From the NCBI GenBank assembly GCA_018340805.1, contig JACMZG010001908.1:41374803-41438802 (forward strand): a stretch of DNA of 64,000 nucleotides, written 5' to 3'. The notes beneath the pieces are model-generated. The model was not told where the DNA came from. It saw only the letters and a list, made by a program, of their open reading frames with translations, and searched no databases. The stretch's first letter is position 1, and every line of letters begins with the position of its first letter. The stretch is from Microvelia longipes. Lineage: Eukaryota > Arthropoda > Insecta > Hemiptera > Veliidae. Shown here piece by piece: positions 1 through 12,952 of this stretch. The translations under genes and the position numbers were made by a program.

Positions 1-3000
1 AGCATGTGCAGTTGGTTTTTGACGTGCGTTTCGTATTGAATCTCTATTTTTTTGTTTTCGATGGGGTCCCTTTTTTGTATGGCAAATCGACTTAGTGCTT
101 CTCATAATTGGACTCATATTGGGGTTTCTTGCCTTTGAATCGTGTTTTCATCGTAGCTTAATTATTAAAGTTAAATAAGCTTTAAGCATTAAAGTTAGTA
201 GATCCTAAGGAAATTGTACAAAGTAGAGCCTAATGTATTAAGTTGTATTTATACATGTATTAATGTATTGTATGTAATGTATACATTCATACTAAAGTAT
301 TAAGAAAGAAAGAAGAAGTAAATGAAAAGAAAGAAGAACTTAACGAAGGTTAAATGAGGTTACTTTTCGAGGTTATGTTTGATTTTAGATTCTCGCGCTT
401 TATGTGTGTTTTTAAAGCAAATAGGAATTAGATTTATTATTAAAAGTGATCCTTGTCAACTTAAGTAAAAGAAAAGGAATCTAAAGTTTCGGATCTTACA
501 AAACCAAGATTTGACCAACGATCTTAACTGAGGTAAATTATTTTTCACTAAAAGTTCTACTAAGTTTGATAATGTGCTGCTTTGATTAAATTTTTCCAGT
601 TACGAATAAATGTACACACATTCTACTATACACAGCCCCTTCCATGTGGGTGTGCTTCAAGTTTCCATCTTATTATATTCAACTTTCCTCATGAAACAAA
701 CAATTTAATTATTTAAATTTGTTAGCAATTGGTATAAAAACCTGTTGTATCGTAAATAAATTAGTGATAGTGAGAAAATAAGTTCTCATAAATTGATCTC
801 ATATATTTCACAGAAGTCTACCTTTTATAGTTTAATTGAATCAACAAGTTAACTTGCATTTAATCACTAATGTACTCACATTTCAGGCTGGCAAAACTTG
901 TATTCATATATTATTCTTACCTTTTGTTCTTACAAAGCATCTTTAGAAATCGAGTTTTTAATCTGGCCCAGAATCAGCAAGTAATCCACCTCCATTTAAA
1001 TACATTTGGTTCATTAAAAGCATTACTCTGACAGATTTCTCAATTACTATGTACACACAGCTTATCTAATCGGCACATTTTATTTACTCCACTAGTTAAA
1101 TACTGAAGATAGTATCCAGTCCACTCCACCAATGTAAGAACCATTGATGGGTGATAGTACTTCACGGGCAACCTTTTTTACAAATTATTTCTCAATCTTT
1201 ATTACTGTGCTAACAATCAATTTTCACTTTTCCTCACCTATTAACGTAATCTGCCTACCTAATAAGGAAAAGTATTTTGCTCAGCCTAAACCAGTTCTAA
1301 ATTCCAGAACCGAGATTTTATCATACTTGCCTGTACCACGCATTTTCATTGAGTGGTTTTCATCATGCTGACTGTGTCACTCATAACTTACAGTGTGTTA
1401 ACACTAGGGAAATGAAACTTGGCGCTAAAATCAGTAGTTAGGTTTAGTTGTGCTTTCTGGAAGATAATATTTTACCCACTATAAAAACCTATTTTGCTGG
1501 GTTGTCAAAAATTTAAAAAATCAAAAATTTGAACGATCGAGTCAAAATTTGACACAGATAAACATCTATATGTGGTTAATGGATCCACGAAATTCCATTA
1601 TCATTTGAAAATATTGATAATTAAATTTTGGGATTTTAACGGCCTTTATTATCAGCCTTTACATATCAGTAAACAGCGAAAATTATAGTGACTTTATAAT
1701 AAAAATTCCATAGCTATGCTACTTTTAGTTTTTAAGTTATTAAAGAACATTTGTATTTATAGGGCATTTAAATTAAATAAGAAAGTTTGTTAACATCTGT
1801 CAAAATCATGATGTTTTACGGCATAAAATTTAAATTAACTATAATATAATACACAGCTAAAGTCAAGTGACAGCGTGCCAAAAAATGTGGGAGGGAAAGA
1901 ATTCTATTGGTTTAGACCGATCGCGCCCCTTCCCCCTCCATCTCATGCCAACCTCGGTACAAAAAATACCTTTTTCGTAAATAAAATCATAAAAAGGCAA
2001 TACTGGTTGTAATTGTTTGTGACCTCGCGCCGCTTTTATTTCTGAGTTCCTATATTTGAAGCTTAGGCATTTACGTATTCTTCAAGCATATCTTGCTTTT
2101 GAGTACAGAGCAGAGTCTGTGGTCTGTCAACTAAAAGGCAGCATTTTTTTGGAAAATAATATGTATTTTAATAGATGACAGTCTTGACTTTTTTAAGACA
2201 TGAATGCATATTGTGTCATATTATTTCTGTAATATGAAACAATACGCATTCAATTATACAAACTTGAACAAAAAAATCAGTTTGTTTTGGAAAAAATTAA
2301 TTATACCTGACGATTTAAATAAACTTTTATCATAGAACTATTATGATCCTTTGCATTACGTAATTAACAGCTTTAACTCCACTTAATTCATACTTCCCGA
2401 ACAAATTTAAAGGAACACTTAGTTGGTATTTATAAGATACAACAATATTCCTACCTAAAAAATAAATAAATAATTTTAAAAAAATAATAAAATACGATAT
2501 CAAATCATAAAATTCAAAACATAACCTCACTTACAGTGTTGCCAGAGTAGGGATTTTTTGTTAAAAAAAGAGGGTTGAAAGCATTGAGATTTTGGCAAGC
2601 TGTCAATTGACTTTAGCCGTGTGTTATATTATAATTATATGATAAACTGATAAAATATAGTGCTAATATTCTTATAAAGACTTATACTCGTAAAAAACTA
2701 GGCAGCCATGTATGATCTCAGATCTTTAAAGCTATCATGAATATAATACTTAAGTATTACCCATATTAATTTATTAAATGCCTATTTAGCAGATCTCTTT
2801 TCTAAGCTTTAACTGACCCAAGGCTATAACCCTGGATATTTGGATACCTAATAACTCTGAAGTCAAGCATAGCAAGGCCAAACTTTAAAACTCTAGACTT
2901 TAAATAAAAATTATTTTCCAAAGAGATTCTAAATTTATTACTTAATATTAATTGTAAGGTTGAAATAAGATGTATATATTTTATTAAAAAGATGTACAAA

Positions 3001-3085
3001 TACAGCCCTACAAATCTCTGTCCCACTAATTAAAATATTTAGTTAGAAAACTTGAATATTGTTAACTATGCATTTTTATTTTCAG
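1..3085. other. Upstream non-coding region with a 5' UTR intron end
   Basis: No reading frame here resembles a known protein. The longest frames (about 75 codons near 1144 and 2802) have low-complexity composition and no splice support. A pyrimidine-rich tract ending in TTTTCAG at about 3077-3085 gives a good splice acceptor 22 bases before the first ATG of the large plus-strand gene, so the end of this region is probably a 5' UTR intron. The first non-coding exon and the promoter were not located. A TIR element occupies 1844-2634. Confidence 0.6.
1844..2634. mobile_element. Non-autonomous TIR DNA element (MITE family 1, long copy)
   Basis: The left end (ACACAGCTAAAGTCAAGTGA, about 1850) is the imperfect reverse complement of the right end (GTCAATTGACTTTAGCCGTG, about 2603), inside a longer inverted match of about 40 bases with AT-rich flanks. 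No transposase frame lies between. The same TIR motif (GTTAAAATCAGT / CCGTGTG type) ends the shorter copies at 35803 and 38345, and internal sequence links those to 44150, so this is one family with several members here. Superfamily not assigned. Confidence 0.65.
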
Positions 3086-3107
3086 ATTTTAACATATATA
3101 AAACAAA

Positions 3108-6100
3108 ATGAAAAATCACAAGAAAAAAAATAAGAATAGAATAAAAACAAATGAAACTAGGAATAACAGGGATCGAGACATGACTCAACAGCATGACCCT
3201 TCGCAGTTAGATAACTTAATAGAAAAACAATTAAATAGTTCTCTTAATTCAAACAAGTCTTGGACTAATTTATCTCAACTATCTCAGGATTATTTTGATA
3301 AAATTGATTCTCCTACCACTTCGAACAGATCTTTACCTCTCCGCAAAAGACTGAGATCAAAGAAGAAAAGGAAGTCAGGTATAAATCTGTCATTTTGCAA
3401 ATCTCCACTTTATGGAAAATCAGTTTCCCCTGCAGGTAAATTAAAATTAACTCCTAAAAATATATTTGGGACTTCAAATTCAGGAAATAGTAATAAAAAT
3501 ACTGCAGATTGTTTATTCAAGAATAAAGTTGAAAACAATTGTTGTGAAGCATTTGTAAATAATGTAAAAATTAAGGACCAACAACTTCAAGATGATAAAT
3601 CTGATAAATTTATTTCAAGCAAAAATCAAGGACCGTCCTCAGCGAAGAAACCAAGTAGTAGATCTAAAGAAAAAGAATTTAACACAGTTTTGAATACTAA
3701 CAACCAAATTAGTAAATTAAATGAACAGATTATTGGTTCAAAACAAGTAATTAGTGCCACATCAAGTAAAAAACAAGATAAAACACCAACTAGGAAATTG
3801 AGAAGTAGTTCTCAAGAAAAGCAATTAAGTAGCTCTGTTTGCAAAGAAAATGTCAAAGTAACTTTATGCAAAAGATCTGAAGGTACTCCTAGAAAAAGGT
3901 TTAGAAGTGGTTCTCGAGAAAAAAATATTTGTAATCTAACTGATAAAGAGCACACTGTAACGTCAAATAAAAACTCTAAATCTACACCAACGAAAAGGCT
4001 GAGGAGTAGTTCTCAAGAAAAAGTAAACAAGGATATGACTTCTGAAGAAAATATTAATCAAACTAAAAAGACTAGGGCTACTCCACTTAGAATATTAAGG
4101 AATAATTCTAATGAAAAACAAATTGAATCTTCAGTTAGTTTAAGAAAAGTAAAATCAAGGGTTGAACTTCAAGAAATAGATGATAAAAACACTGATACTG
4201 AAGAAATTATTCCTCCTTCTCAAGATGTATTTGATGAACATAATTCTAAGGATAAAACTGTAATCCATAAATTATCCATGATACCCGAAAGTTTATCTGA
4301 CTATTCTGAAAAAAGTATGGAAGAAACTCCAATAAAAAGGTTAAGTTTGGCATTAAGTAAGAAGAAGGTGAGTTCTCTTCAAACCACGGAAGTAGAAATA
4401 AACTTAGATAACATAAAATCCCCTGATAAATTTATTGAAAATAGAGATATAAATATTAATTTTCAGAGAGGTAATGGGTTTCGTGACAAACAAAATAAAG
4501 ATAAGTCAAATGAAGATGAATTGATGGAAAAAGAAAATCTTAATATAGTTGTAGAAGTTAACAAGAAAATTTCAGACTCTGAAAGTAGCTCTAATGATTC
4601 TGCATTGGTATCTAATTTTCCAAAGGTATCATTATCTCCAAGAAAAAAACATAAGTCTATCAACTTTTCACCATCAAAAGAATTTCATCTTACTGACAAA
4701 AGTCCACTGAAGTCAAATAATAAAAATTTTACAGATGAAGACAAGGAAAAAAGTTTTTCCATAAACCCGATGACAGAAAACAAAAAAATAGACAGTGAAG
4801 GTAGTTATAAAATTGCTGAAGATAAAGGCTTAAATACAGAAATTTGTGAAAAACAAATATCAAATGAAAAGAAACAATCAAATCCCAATAATTCGCAAGA
4901 TACTTATAATCATTCCCAAACTAGTCATAGTCTTTCTTCTTTCTATTCTTGTAAATCTACAAAATTAAAACCAAGCTCTCGTTTGTATGATAGTGCTAGT
5001 TACTCGAGTTTATCTACCAATTCTTTTAAAGATGATAAAAAAAATAGTAAATCTGCAGATAATTGCACACAAAATAAATCTTTGAACGATTCGATTTTTT
5101 CTCATAATGAAAGTAACAAAGTGATTGATGATAGCATTGTTAATCGCCTGTTGGAAGGACTAGAAAGTCCTGGGAGTGGAAGTAAAAATAGTTCTTCTGT
5201 TGGAGATGTCGGAAGTAAATTACATGCTGAATCCCCAGAACGAAGTGTAAGTACACCTGAGTTGAGACGATCAGCTAGATTGTCTAATATGTCATCAGAG
5301 AGTCCTGATAAAAGGAAATTGGATAGTTCTAAAATAAATAACTCTATGTCTGGAGAAGAAAAAAATGCTAAAGTTAAAAAAATATCCTCGAGGCCTTCTA
5401 CATCACCATTTAAAAAGGTTAATAGTACTGACGAAAATAGTAGACCACTAACAGATAATGTAGATGAAAAAAAACAAATTTCAAGTATTGATGAATTACT
5501 TAATTTTAGTAACTCAAGTACTGAAGATAAAATTAAAGAAAAAGAAAATAACACTAAGTTCGACAGTAAAATAAACAGAAATAATGGAATGAAAGGAAAA
5601 GGAAATAAAACTGAGATGGATCGTAATGTTGAAGATAGACGAAACTCTTCAGATATTTGTACTGAAGAATATCATGTTCAAGGTAGTATGCCTTCTACAG
5701 GACAAGGTGTGGAATCTGAGGATAGTATCAGTGGAAAAGATAAGTCTAACATGAAATTGGGAAAGATCAATGATAGGAGGGAGAGTGGTTCTCCCTCAAA
5801 GTATCATGATTTCCAGATTACAGGAAGACAATCTGGTAAAAATAATTTAGTTTGTGACCATGAAATAGATTCTATTGACAGCAGTGACGTTGGAAAAGAA
5901 AAGAAAATGCATCATAGGAAAATTTCGAACTCTATTTCTCAGCCAGAAAAAAGTGATCCACTTTGTGATCAAAATTTTAATTCTAAAAATCGTAAAAGTA
6001 TCAGTAAAAAGGGTAATAGTAGCACCACAAAGTCAGATACTCCTAATACTGACCCTCATTCAAATAAACTAGGTGGTAGAAGTTGTACAAGTTCTTTATC

Positions 6101-9100
6101 TGATGCCAATTGTATGGATTATTCTGGTGAAGAGGTTGAGGCGAATGTAGGCATAACTCCATTAAGGAAATCTCCCAGAAAACGTTTCAAGCCAACTGTT
6201 GAAAAATCCCCTAGTGCCAGATTAACTCAAGATGAATCTACTCCTGATGATACTGATATTGACAAGCATTATACCCCATCATCTGATGGTAGTGATTCTT
6301 CTTATAGGAGTCCACTTAAAAACAAAAGTAATAATAAAAAATCTTTAACCCCCAATCAATCAATGAGAAGCAGTCCTGAATTAATTTCTGAAAAATCAAA
6401 GCTCGGTACTTCTTTTAACAATAGATCAAGATCTAGGGAAATTAAGAAAACTAGATCGTCATTGAAGACTACCTCAGACTCCTTATCCAACTCTAATAAA
6501 AATGACACACCAGTTAAGAATAATGGTAACTGTTCAATTGAGTTTGAGGCTAATGATCATACTTCCTCTGATCCAGCTAAAAGTAATTCTAAACTACCAT
6601 CTGGATCTGCTAATTCTAAAGAATCTTACAGTTCTTCAGAATCCTCACAGCCTTCTATGAAGGGCAAAAGTAGATATTCCTTTGAATCCAATCCACTTAC
6701 ATCTCCATTCAGAGCAGGAGATTCAGCTGGCACTTCAGAATCCTTAATATCTCAACAAAAGAAAAGTAAATCTAAACATAATCTAACTGATACTTCTGAT
6801 TATTCAAGTAGTTCTTCAGAATCATTCATTTCCAGAAAAACCAAAACAAAGCCTTCCCTCAAATCTAATCAGTTAACAAAGTCTCCTCAAAGTCCAATGA
6901 ATTCTTCTAGCAGTTTTTCAAAATCAATACCTCCTAATCAGTATAATTTTCAATCTAATCTGTCATCTAAAATAGATGATTCTTTTGATAGTTCTTTAGA
7001 ATCTAATCCAGAATCAAACCTACATCATACGTCATCATATAATAAAGCAAATAAAAAAATAGTTTCTCCTAGTAATCAAAGTAAAATAGATTCAATTGAT
7101 GTTTCTGGTAAAACTAAATCCAAAGTAATTAATAACTGTAACGAAGTCTCTTCTTCTAATGAAGAGGCAAAATCAAAAAGATCTGATACAAAAAAGTTAA
7201 CGAAGGAATGTGAAGAGAAAGAAAAGTTACAGAATAAAACAACTGAAAAAGAGAGTGGATCCGAAAAAGAAACTAAAAGCAGAAAAAATAAAAGATACCA
7301 CAAAAAGGCGAAGAGACAAATATTTATACCTCCTTCCCAGGAATCTTCTTCGGAAACTGATACAAATGATATTTCATCACAAATGTTTTCTGATAATACA
7401 TCTCCATTATCTGTAATCACTGTAGGAGAACATGAAATCGATGTAGGTCTTATTATAAAGCAAGCTATTAAAGCCTTAGAACTTCCTGCAAATGTTGTAA
7501 AAAGAATTAGTTCTTTAGAAACAGAACTAATATATAATTCTGATAAATTGTATGAGACCATTAAAAAAGATGGTAATCTAGAGAGATTAAAAACACCAGT
7601 TACTGAAGATGAAATTAAATTAATTTATAATAGGTGGTGTGATTTTTGCAGATTATATCATTTTGATAAGAAAAGACCAGATTATTTCTTTTTTAACTCC
7701 GTAACCAAGAAATTTATTTCAAACAAATTTATTAAATATTTTGTAACATTTTTATCACAAGATTTGGATCGCTATATAAGTCCTCAATCTTTATTGAACA
7801 AATTTGAAACAATATTTAGACGAAAGGAAGAACTTCAAAATGAAAATAAAAATGTATCTAATAACTTAAATGATCACGAAGAAGCTATAATTTTAGCTTT
7901 AGAACAGAGACTTGGAAATGATAATGTTTTTAAAAACTACATCAATCCTATTGCAGCTCATGCTTTAAACAGAACTCTAAGTGCAACTAGAAGGGCTAGG
8001 GCAGTGCTGCATAGGAAAATTAAAAGTAAAAATAAAGAGAATAAATCCACTTCAGAACCTGAATTAAATGAACAAACAGATCAAGGAAACACATCAAGGA
8101 ATCGTGGTTCTGACTTTGAATCTAGTGAACAAGAAAATCATATAAATGTTGAGAGGTCTACATTGGATGAGAGTAGACTAGAATTGAGAACTATAAATGA
8201 GAGAATAGAGTCAATGCAGGAAAAATCAGAAATTCGGATTCACTTGATGAATATAATGCTCGATATTATTGGAGAAACTAAAGAATCAGTGGATGTGCTT
8301 TTAAAAGCTGATTTGTCGGTAAAGGATTGGAGATTTGCAGCAAGCCAGCTAAAGATTCCGGCACATGTTGCTAAAGCAATCTTTCAAACAAGAATCCATC
8401 CCATTTTATTTACAGAAAGACCAATAAATAAATATCAATTGATTCTGGATTTAATTTGTTTGTGAGTATTACTTATTAAGTTTCTTTATTTATTCTATAA
8501 ATTAAGTCATAATTAAAGAACCTTGGAGAGAAATATCTTTGAAACAATAATCTTAATTTGGTCCATAGTTTTTATTTTCATAATTTTCCATGGACCTCTT
8601 ATTACGTGCTGAGGGGCCCTGTATTTTTTGAACCAGGAATCGGATTTAATTTTTTTCTATCAGATGCAATTGATTTAGTAATTAGATATCTGATACTAGA
8701 GATATAAAGGGTGGATCATTTTAGATGCATTAACAGTAAATCTTTAAAAATATAGAGAAAGCTAAGTCCTAATGGTCTCTTTCCCATTAGACTAATGCAA
8801 GTTCTAACTTATAACTTTAATTTTACTTATACCAATATTGGTATCGAACAGCTATGAGTTTTATGTAAGTTTTAATTTATATTATAATGCATTCCAATAA
8901 GATTTTTCAAAATTACCACAAGTTGTAATATAATAATCATATATGTGTACTAGTTACCAAAGAAATTATGGTAAATTTGTACTCACGTGAGGCCATTTAC
9001 TAGGTTTTGAAAATGAAAGACCATGTTTTTACCCTAACTTGAGAAGGTTTTCAATGCATCTGAAATATTACAGTTTCCTACATATCTATCTTTAAAAATA

Positions 9101-10359
9101 AATGATCCATCTGGTATAACAAACAAAATGAGTGAATATATTCATTTGAATAAATTTAAATCAATGAATTAAGTCAAATTAATTAATGAAATGGCTGAAA
9201 TAACTGTTCTATGATTTCTGTTTCCTTTTCAGATTCAAAGAAAAAAAGTACAAGGAATGGAATGATATAAAATGGTCTGAACTATCAGACCAGTTTTACA
9301 ATATGAAACCATTAGTTTTATTTACTTTATTAACTGATTTTATCAGGGATAATGTACCAGAAGAGTGCCAAGCAAATTTTAATGGTAAATTATGTTTTTC
9401 TGAATTTATTACACTTGTAGTACACATTCATTAGATTACAAACCGAAATTAATTTTGAATGTTTAATTAGTACTTATGTGATACTATTGTATTACCCCAG
9501 TGCTGTAAAGAACAAGCATGTAATTAGCTAAGGTTTGAACTATCAACTGCTATGTTACTAGAAATTTGAAATAACCAAGCAACTGATAGTAAAATAATAG
9601 AAAATGTTATTTACAAGAAAATAAAAAAAAACATCTCATCATTTTCTGATGTAAATATAAAATAATACGTAAAATATTTCTCCAGCATACATAATCTTGC
9701 TTTGGTTCTAATAGTATAACTTCAGGGTTACACCAGTGGTCACACCTAAAATTCTTTGAATGCACTTTTATGTATTATATAATAATACCTTATTCTAAAA
9801 GTAATTTATTGATTTAATCTTCCGTATTCAAATATTAAGTACATTAATATTCCGTATTTAATATTGATTTAATCATAAATCTTAAGTATTTTTGTATGAG
9901 GCTAGTCTAAGTGAAACTCCCTCCTAGCAATCCTCATAGATACACTAGTCCAGTTTTCACCCCACTATTACCCCCATTCTTTTCCTTTTAGATAATTCAT
10001 TTTACTAATTTGATAAATAAATATACTCTATTCTCAAGTTTCTCTGCTTTAATCATCCTTTTTTGGTTAAGAGTAAATTTGGGTTTCTATTAGATATTCC
10101 AGGAAATTCACAGTTTAAAAAAACCATTATAATTGTGTGAGAGAGAGAGAGAGAGCTCCAACCCTCAACAAAATTTATCTTCATAGATATTAAAAATAAT
10201 CCATGTAGATCTTAAATTGATAATTTTTTTTATTAAAAATTATTTATTGTTCTATTATTTCATTTTGTTTCAGACTGTATGAAATATATTCATAGGCATA
10301 AAATAAGACATCTGCAAGAAAAAATCAAAATGTATGTCTTGTTGGATGTATGTAAATAA
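3108..10359 (+). CDS. Large Ser/Lys/Asn-rich, probably nuclear protein, unrecognised (3 coding exons)
   Basis: Coding exons: 3108-8461, 9233-9384 and 10274-10359. Donors are GTGAGT and GTAAAT, acceptors TTTTCAG and TTTCAG; phases join exactly and give about 1863 aa ending in TAA at 10357-10359 within an AATAAA. A 5' UTR acceptor at 3084-3085 precedes the ATG. Residues about 1-1440 are low complexity, rich in Ser, Lys, Asn and Asp, with many SP/TP sites and basic runs, so probably disordered and nuclear. A motif of the form TPxRxLRSxSxEK recurs near residues 225, 259, 292 and 324, with a weaker copy near 407; RRSARLSN lies near 720. From about residue 1440 the composition changes to a hydrophobic, probably helical region of about 420 residues, to which exons 2 and 3 contribute the last 80. 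The family is not recognised. A chromatin or kinetochore scaffold is a guess from composition only. Confidence 0.85.
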
Positions 10360-10360
10360 A
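10355..10360 (+). terminator. Candidate polyadenylation signal AATAAA
   Basis: AATAAA overlaps the stop codon of the large plus-strand gene. It would imply a very short 3' UTR; other AATAAA copies in the AT-rich DNA downstream could serve instead. Confidence 0.35.
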
Positions 10361-10825
10361 TTTTATTGTATAAAATCCATATAATAATAATTATTAATTA
10401 ATACCAGGCATATTTTAAAATGTTTACATATTAATTACATTTTTAATAATTGGAGTTTACTTACCATTTATTAAGTTTTAATATTTTATGAAGTTACTGA
10501 TCATTTTCTTGAGATTTTTCTATCTATTTGTTTGTTATCTTTGTTACGGATTTGTAAATAATTTTGATACTGTTTTTTATAAAAATATATCTTCTTCTAG
10601 TCCTATTTCACTTTTATTTGTGTAGTTTGCCTTCGTCAGGGATGCAAGTTTTATTTTATTCCTCCTACAATTATGAGTGCTTGGGTTTGCACTTCTACTT
10701 TCTTATACCTTTTGTTTCTAAACATAACCCGTTTAGAAAGCCGTTCTGTTGTCTTTGGAAAGGATTTAAAACCAGTGTTCCTAAACATGTAGTATATCAG
10801 GCTCATGTCAACTGCAACTAGGTTA

Positions 10826-12072
10826 ATAGTTATTTATGCACCAAGGGAGTAAAGAATGCCATTATTTCCCTGAGCATTATGTTGGTTCCTGAGGCGAAAC
10901 CCGAGGGAACCAAAAGCCTCAGGATTTATTTGTTTAACTCCTGAGGCGAAGTCGAGGGAGTAATAGCTATTTACTCCCGAGGCAAAGCCGAGGAAGGAAA
11001 TTGTTGCGAGGGAATAATGGCATTTTACTCCAGACGTCAACATTGAAAATAAAGTAAGAATGTTTTTTTTTTCAAGATTTTTTCAACTGAAAATTATCTT
11101 ACCTTTATCATAAGAAACTCGTCGTTAGGTGAATTAAAAAATCTTCAACTTGGTTCTTAGTAAAAACATTCGCTTTCTTTGCAACATAACCTTCGTTTTT
11201 CTTCTTAATTATGCTATTAGTGATGCATACCTTTTGATATTAATATTTTCTCTCACAAGCAAAGATGATATGATCATTGAATACAGCGACCACAGGCTTG
11301 ACGCTTGTTTTGTTTTTCATTCATTATTAAAATAAACAAGCAATGCATTTTCACTTACTTGTTGTATATTATGATCATGACACCAACTTTTAAAATTGTT
11401 ACATGCTTTGTCATATAACTTTTTCGATTTCTCCGGTAACAAGTTTTCTTTTACCAAGTTCCCTTTAATAGCTATGTCAGGAGGTGTATGTTAAAAAGTT
11501 CGTCAATATCGCACACATATTATCTGACATAATTGAAATATTAGAGTAGAATATTAGAGCAGTTATAAGTAATATTTTATTCTAATTATAAAAGTTTAAG
11601 ACAGGTTAAACAGTTAAAGCTAAGGTTTTAAACTAAAAAAACTTTGATTTAATGATATTTTGTCAAAAAAAAAACAATGAGTATGCAAATCTTAAAGTGA
11701 TTTTAAAAAATCAGGATAGCCAACTTAATTTTTTTTACTTTTAAATAAAGAACTAGTTTTTATTTTTTAAATTATTTGTTCTTATATTATTATTAGCATT
11801 ACACTAGTTCTACTTAAAATAATTGTCAATGTTATATTCTTTTTTTCATACATCTTATTCTTGTATATCTTCGTATTTATAGGTATCTTAGTTTTTAAAT
11901 AAAAATAATTATATATTATTCAGTTTGTCGATTATTAAGTTAAGTTGGCAACTGGTACTTTTCACTCCCAAGGGAGTAAAAAGTACTTTTTACTCCCTTG
12001 GGAGTGAAAAATTATTCTTTACTCTCTTAAATCTAGTCATTAAATTTCATATTATATACCGTCTGGAGATAA
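10826..12072. mobile_element. Interspersed repeat, family 2, full copy
   Basis: The left end (AGTTATTTATGCACCAAGG) and right end (CCGTCTGGAGATAAA) match the ends of a shorter copy at 55392-56106, and the right end recurs inverted at about 45782. The left part has alternating GAGGCGAAG / CGAGGGAGTAA motifs that open a spurious frame on the minus strand (10834-11043). The right part holds a perfect 52-bp palindrome. No protein-coding potential is seen, so it is probably non-autonomous. It lies between two convergent genes. Confidence 0.6.
11959..12010. repeat. Perfect 52-bp palindrome
   Basis: Bases 11959-12010 equal their own reverse complement: two 26-bp arms with no spacer, centred on AGTACT and built from the word ACTCCC(A/T)(A/T)GGGAGT. 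Decayed relatives occur at about 55975-56055 and 45855-45905. It is part of repeat family 2. Confidence 0.9.
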
Positions 12073-12952
12073 ACAAAATTTAAGACCATCATTGTAGAAT
12101 CAAATTTAGAGTAGTCAGCCTTTTGGTCACATGCTTTTGGTTGGGAAGACATGTTATTCCCAGGTTTCTAAAATTATGATATGCCGAGCTATGGAGGGTT
12201 ATGTATATCAAAGGGATAGCAAGGGGCTACAATGCAAGAGAACCAAGCAGTCACCATGCCCCAATAAATGTTTAAGATAAATAATTATTACATTGGTTTA
12301 TACAAAAATTATAATTTTAATTTATACATATCAATTTAAGAAATAAATGAGAAAAGCATTGTTCATGGAAATATTAAAGACAAACAAAACATGTTTATAA
12401 GAAAATTACACAATAAAATTTTTCCACAAACTAAAAGATCAATAAAAATTTGCAACTTCGTGATTCATATGCAAATATTTTAGAGGGAAAGTTCTGACTA
12501 AGTGTATTAAATTACCAAAACAGATTTAATTAAAATCAAGGATTTATAATATTATTGGTTTGTTTACTTAATACTAAGAATACATTTACTCCACAAATTA
12601 TCAACTAAGCCGAATAAAATCAAATTAGGAATTTAAATTTTAATTATTTGATTCAAGATGGTGCCCAATTAGCTACATTTATCAAGAAGGACCAAAATAA
12701 AAAGAAAAAACCATTAAAAAATTAAGTTCTGGAGAACAGAACCTATACTTAATAATTTTTCTCTTTTTAAGCCATGATATAACACTTCTGAGCTCAATTA
12801 ATAGGAATACACTAAATAAAACAACTCGGAATTAGACTATAGATTTTAAAAAGGAAATTTAAATTTTTTCGACCTATTATATAAAACATTTTTCATTATG
12901 AAAAATTTTAATTTCTTTAAGATTTGACACAGATTTCCACGCGACTGTTATA

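Noticed and set aside
1144..1371. 75-codon plus-strand frame
   Set aside because: No recognisable domain, no splice context, and a length expected by chance in this AT-rich DNA.
5102..5554. 150- and 161-codon minus-strand frames at 5102-5554 and 7076-7561
   Set aside because: Antisense shadows of the large Ser/Lys-rich exon; Leu/Ser-rich composition follows from the opposite strand's codons.
10834..11043. 69-codon minus-strand frame with repeated FASGV words
   Set aside because: The repetition comes from the nucleotide subrepeats of interspersed family 2, not from a protein.
12877..12952. C-terminal extension of UCHL5 to 12877
   Set aside because: Arises only from the shifted frame; the conserved UCH37 tail is in the other frame and stops at 12953-12955.
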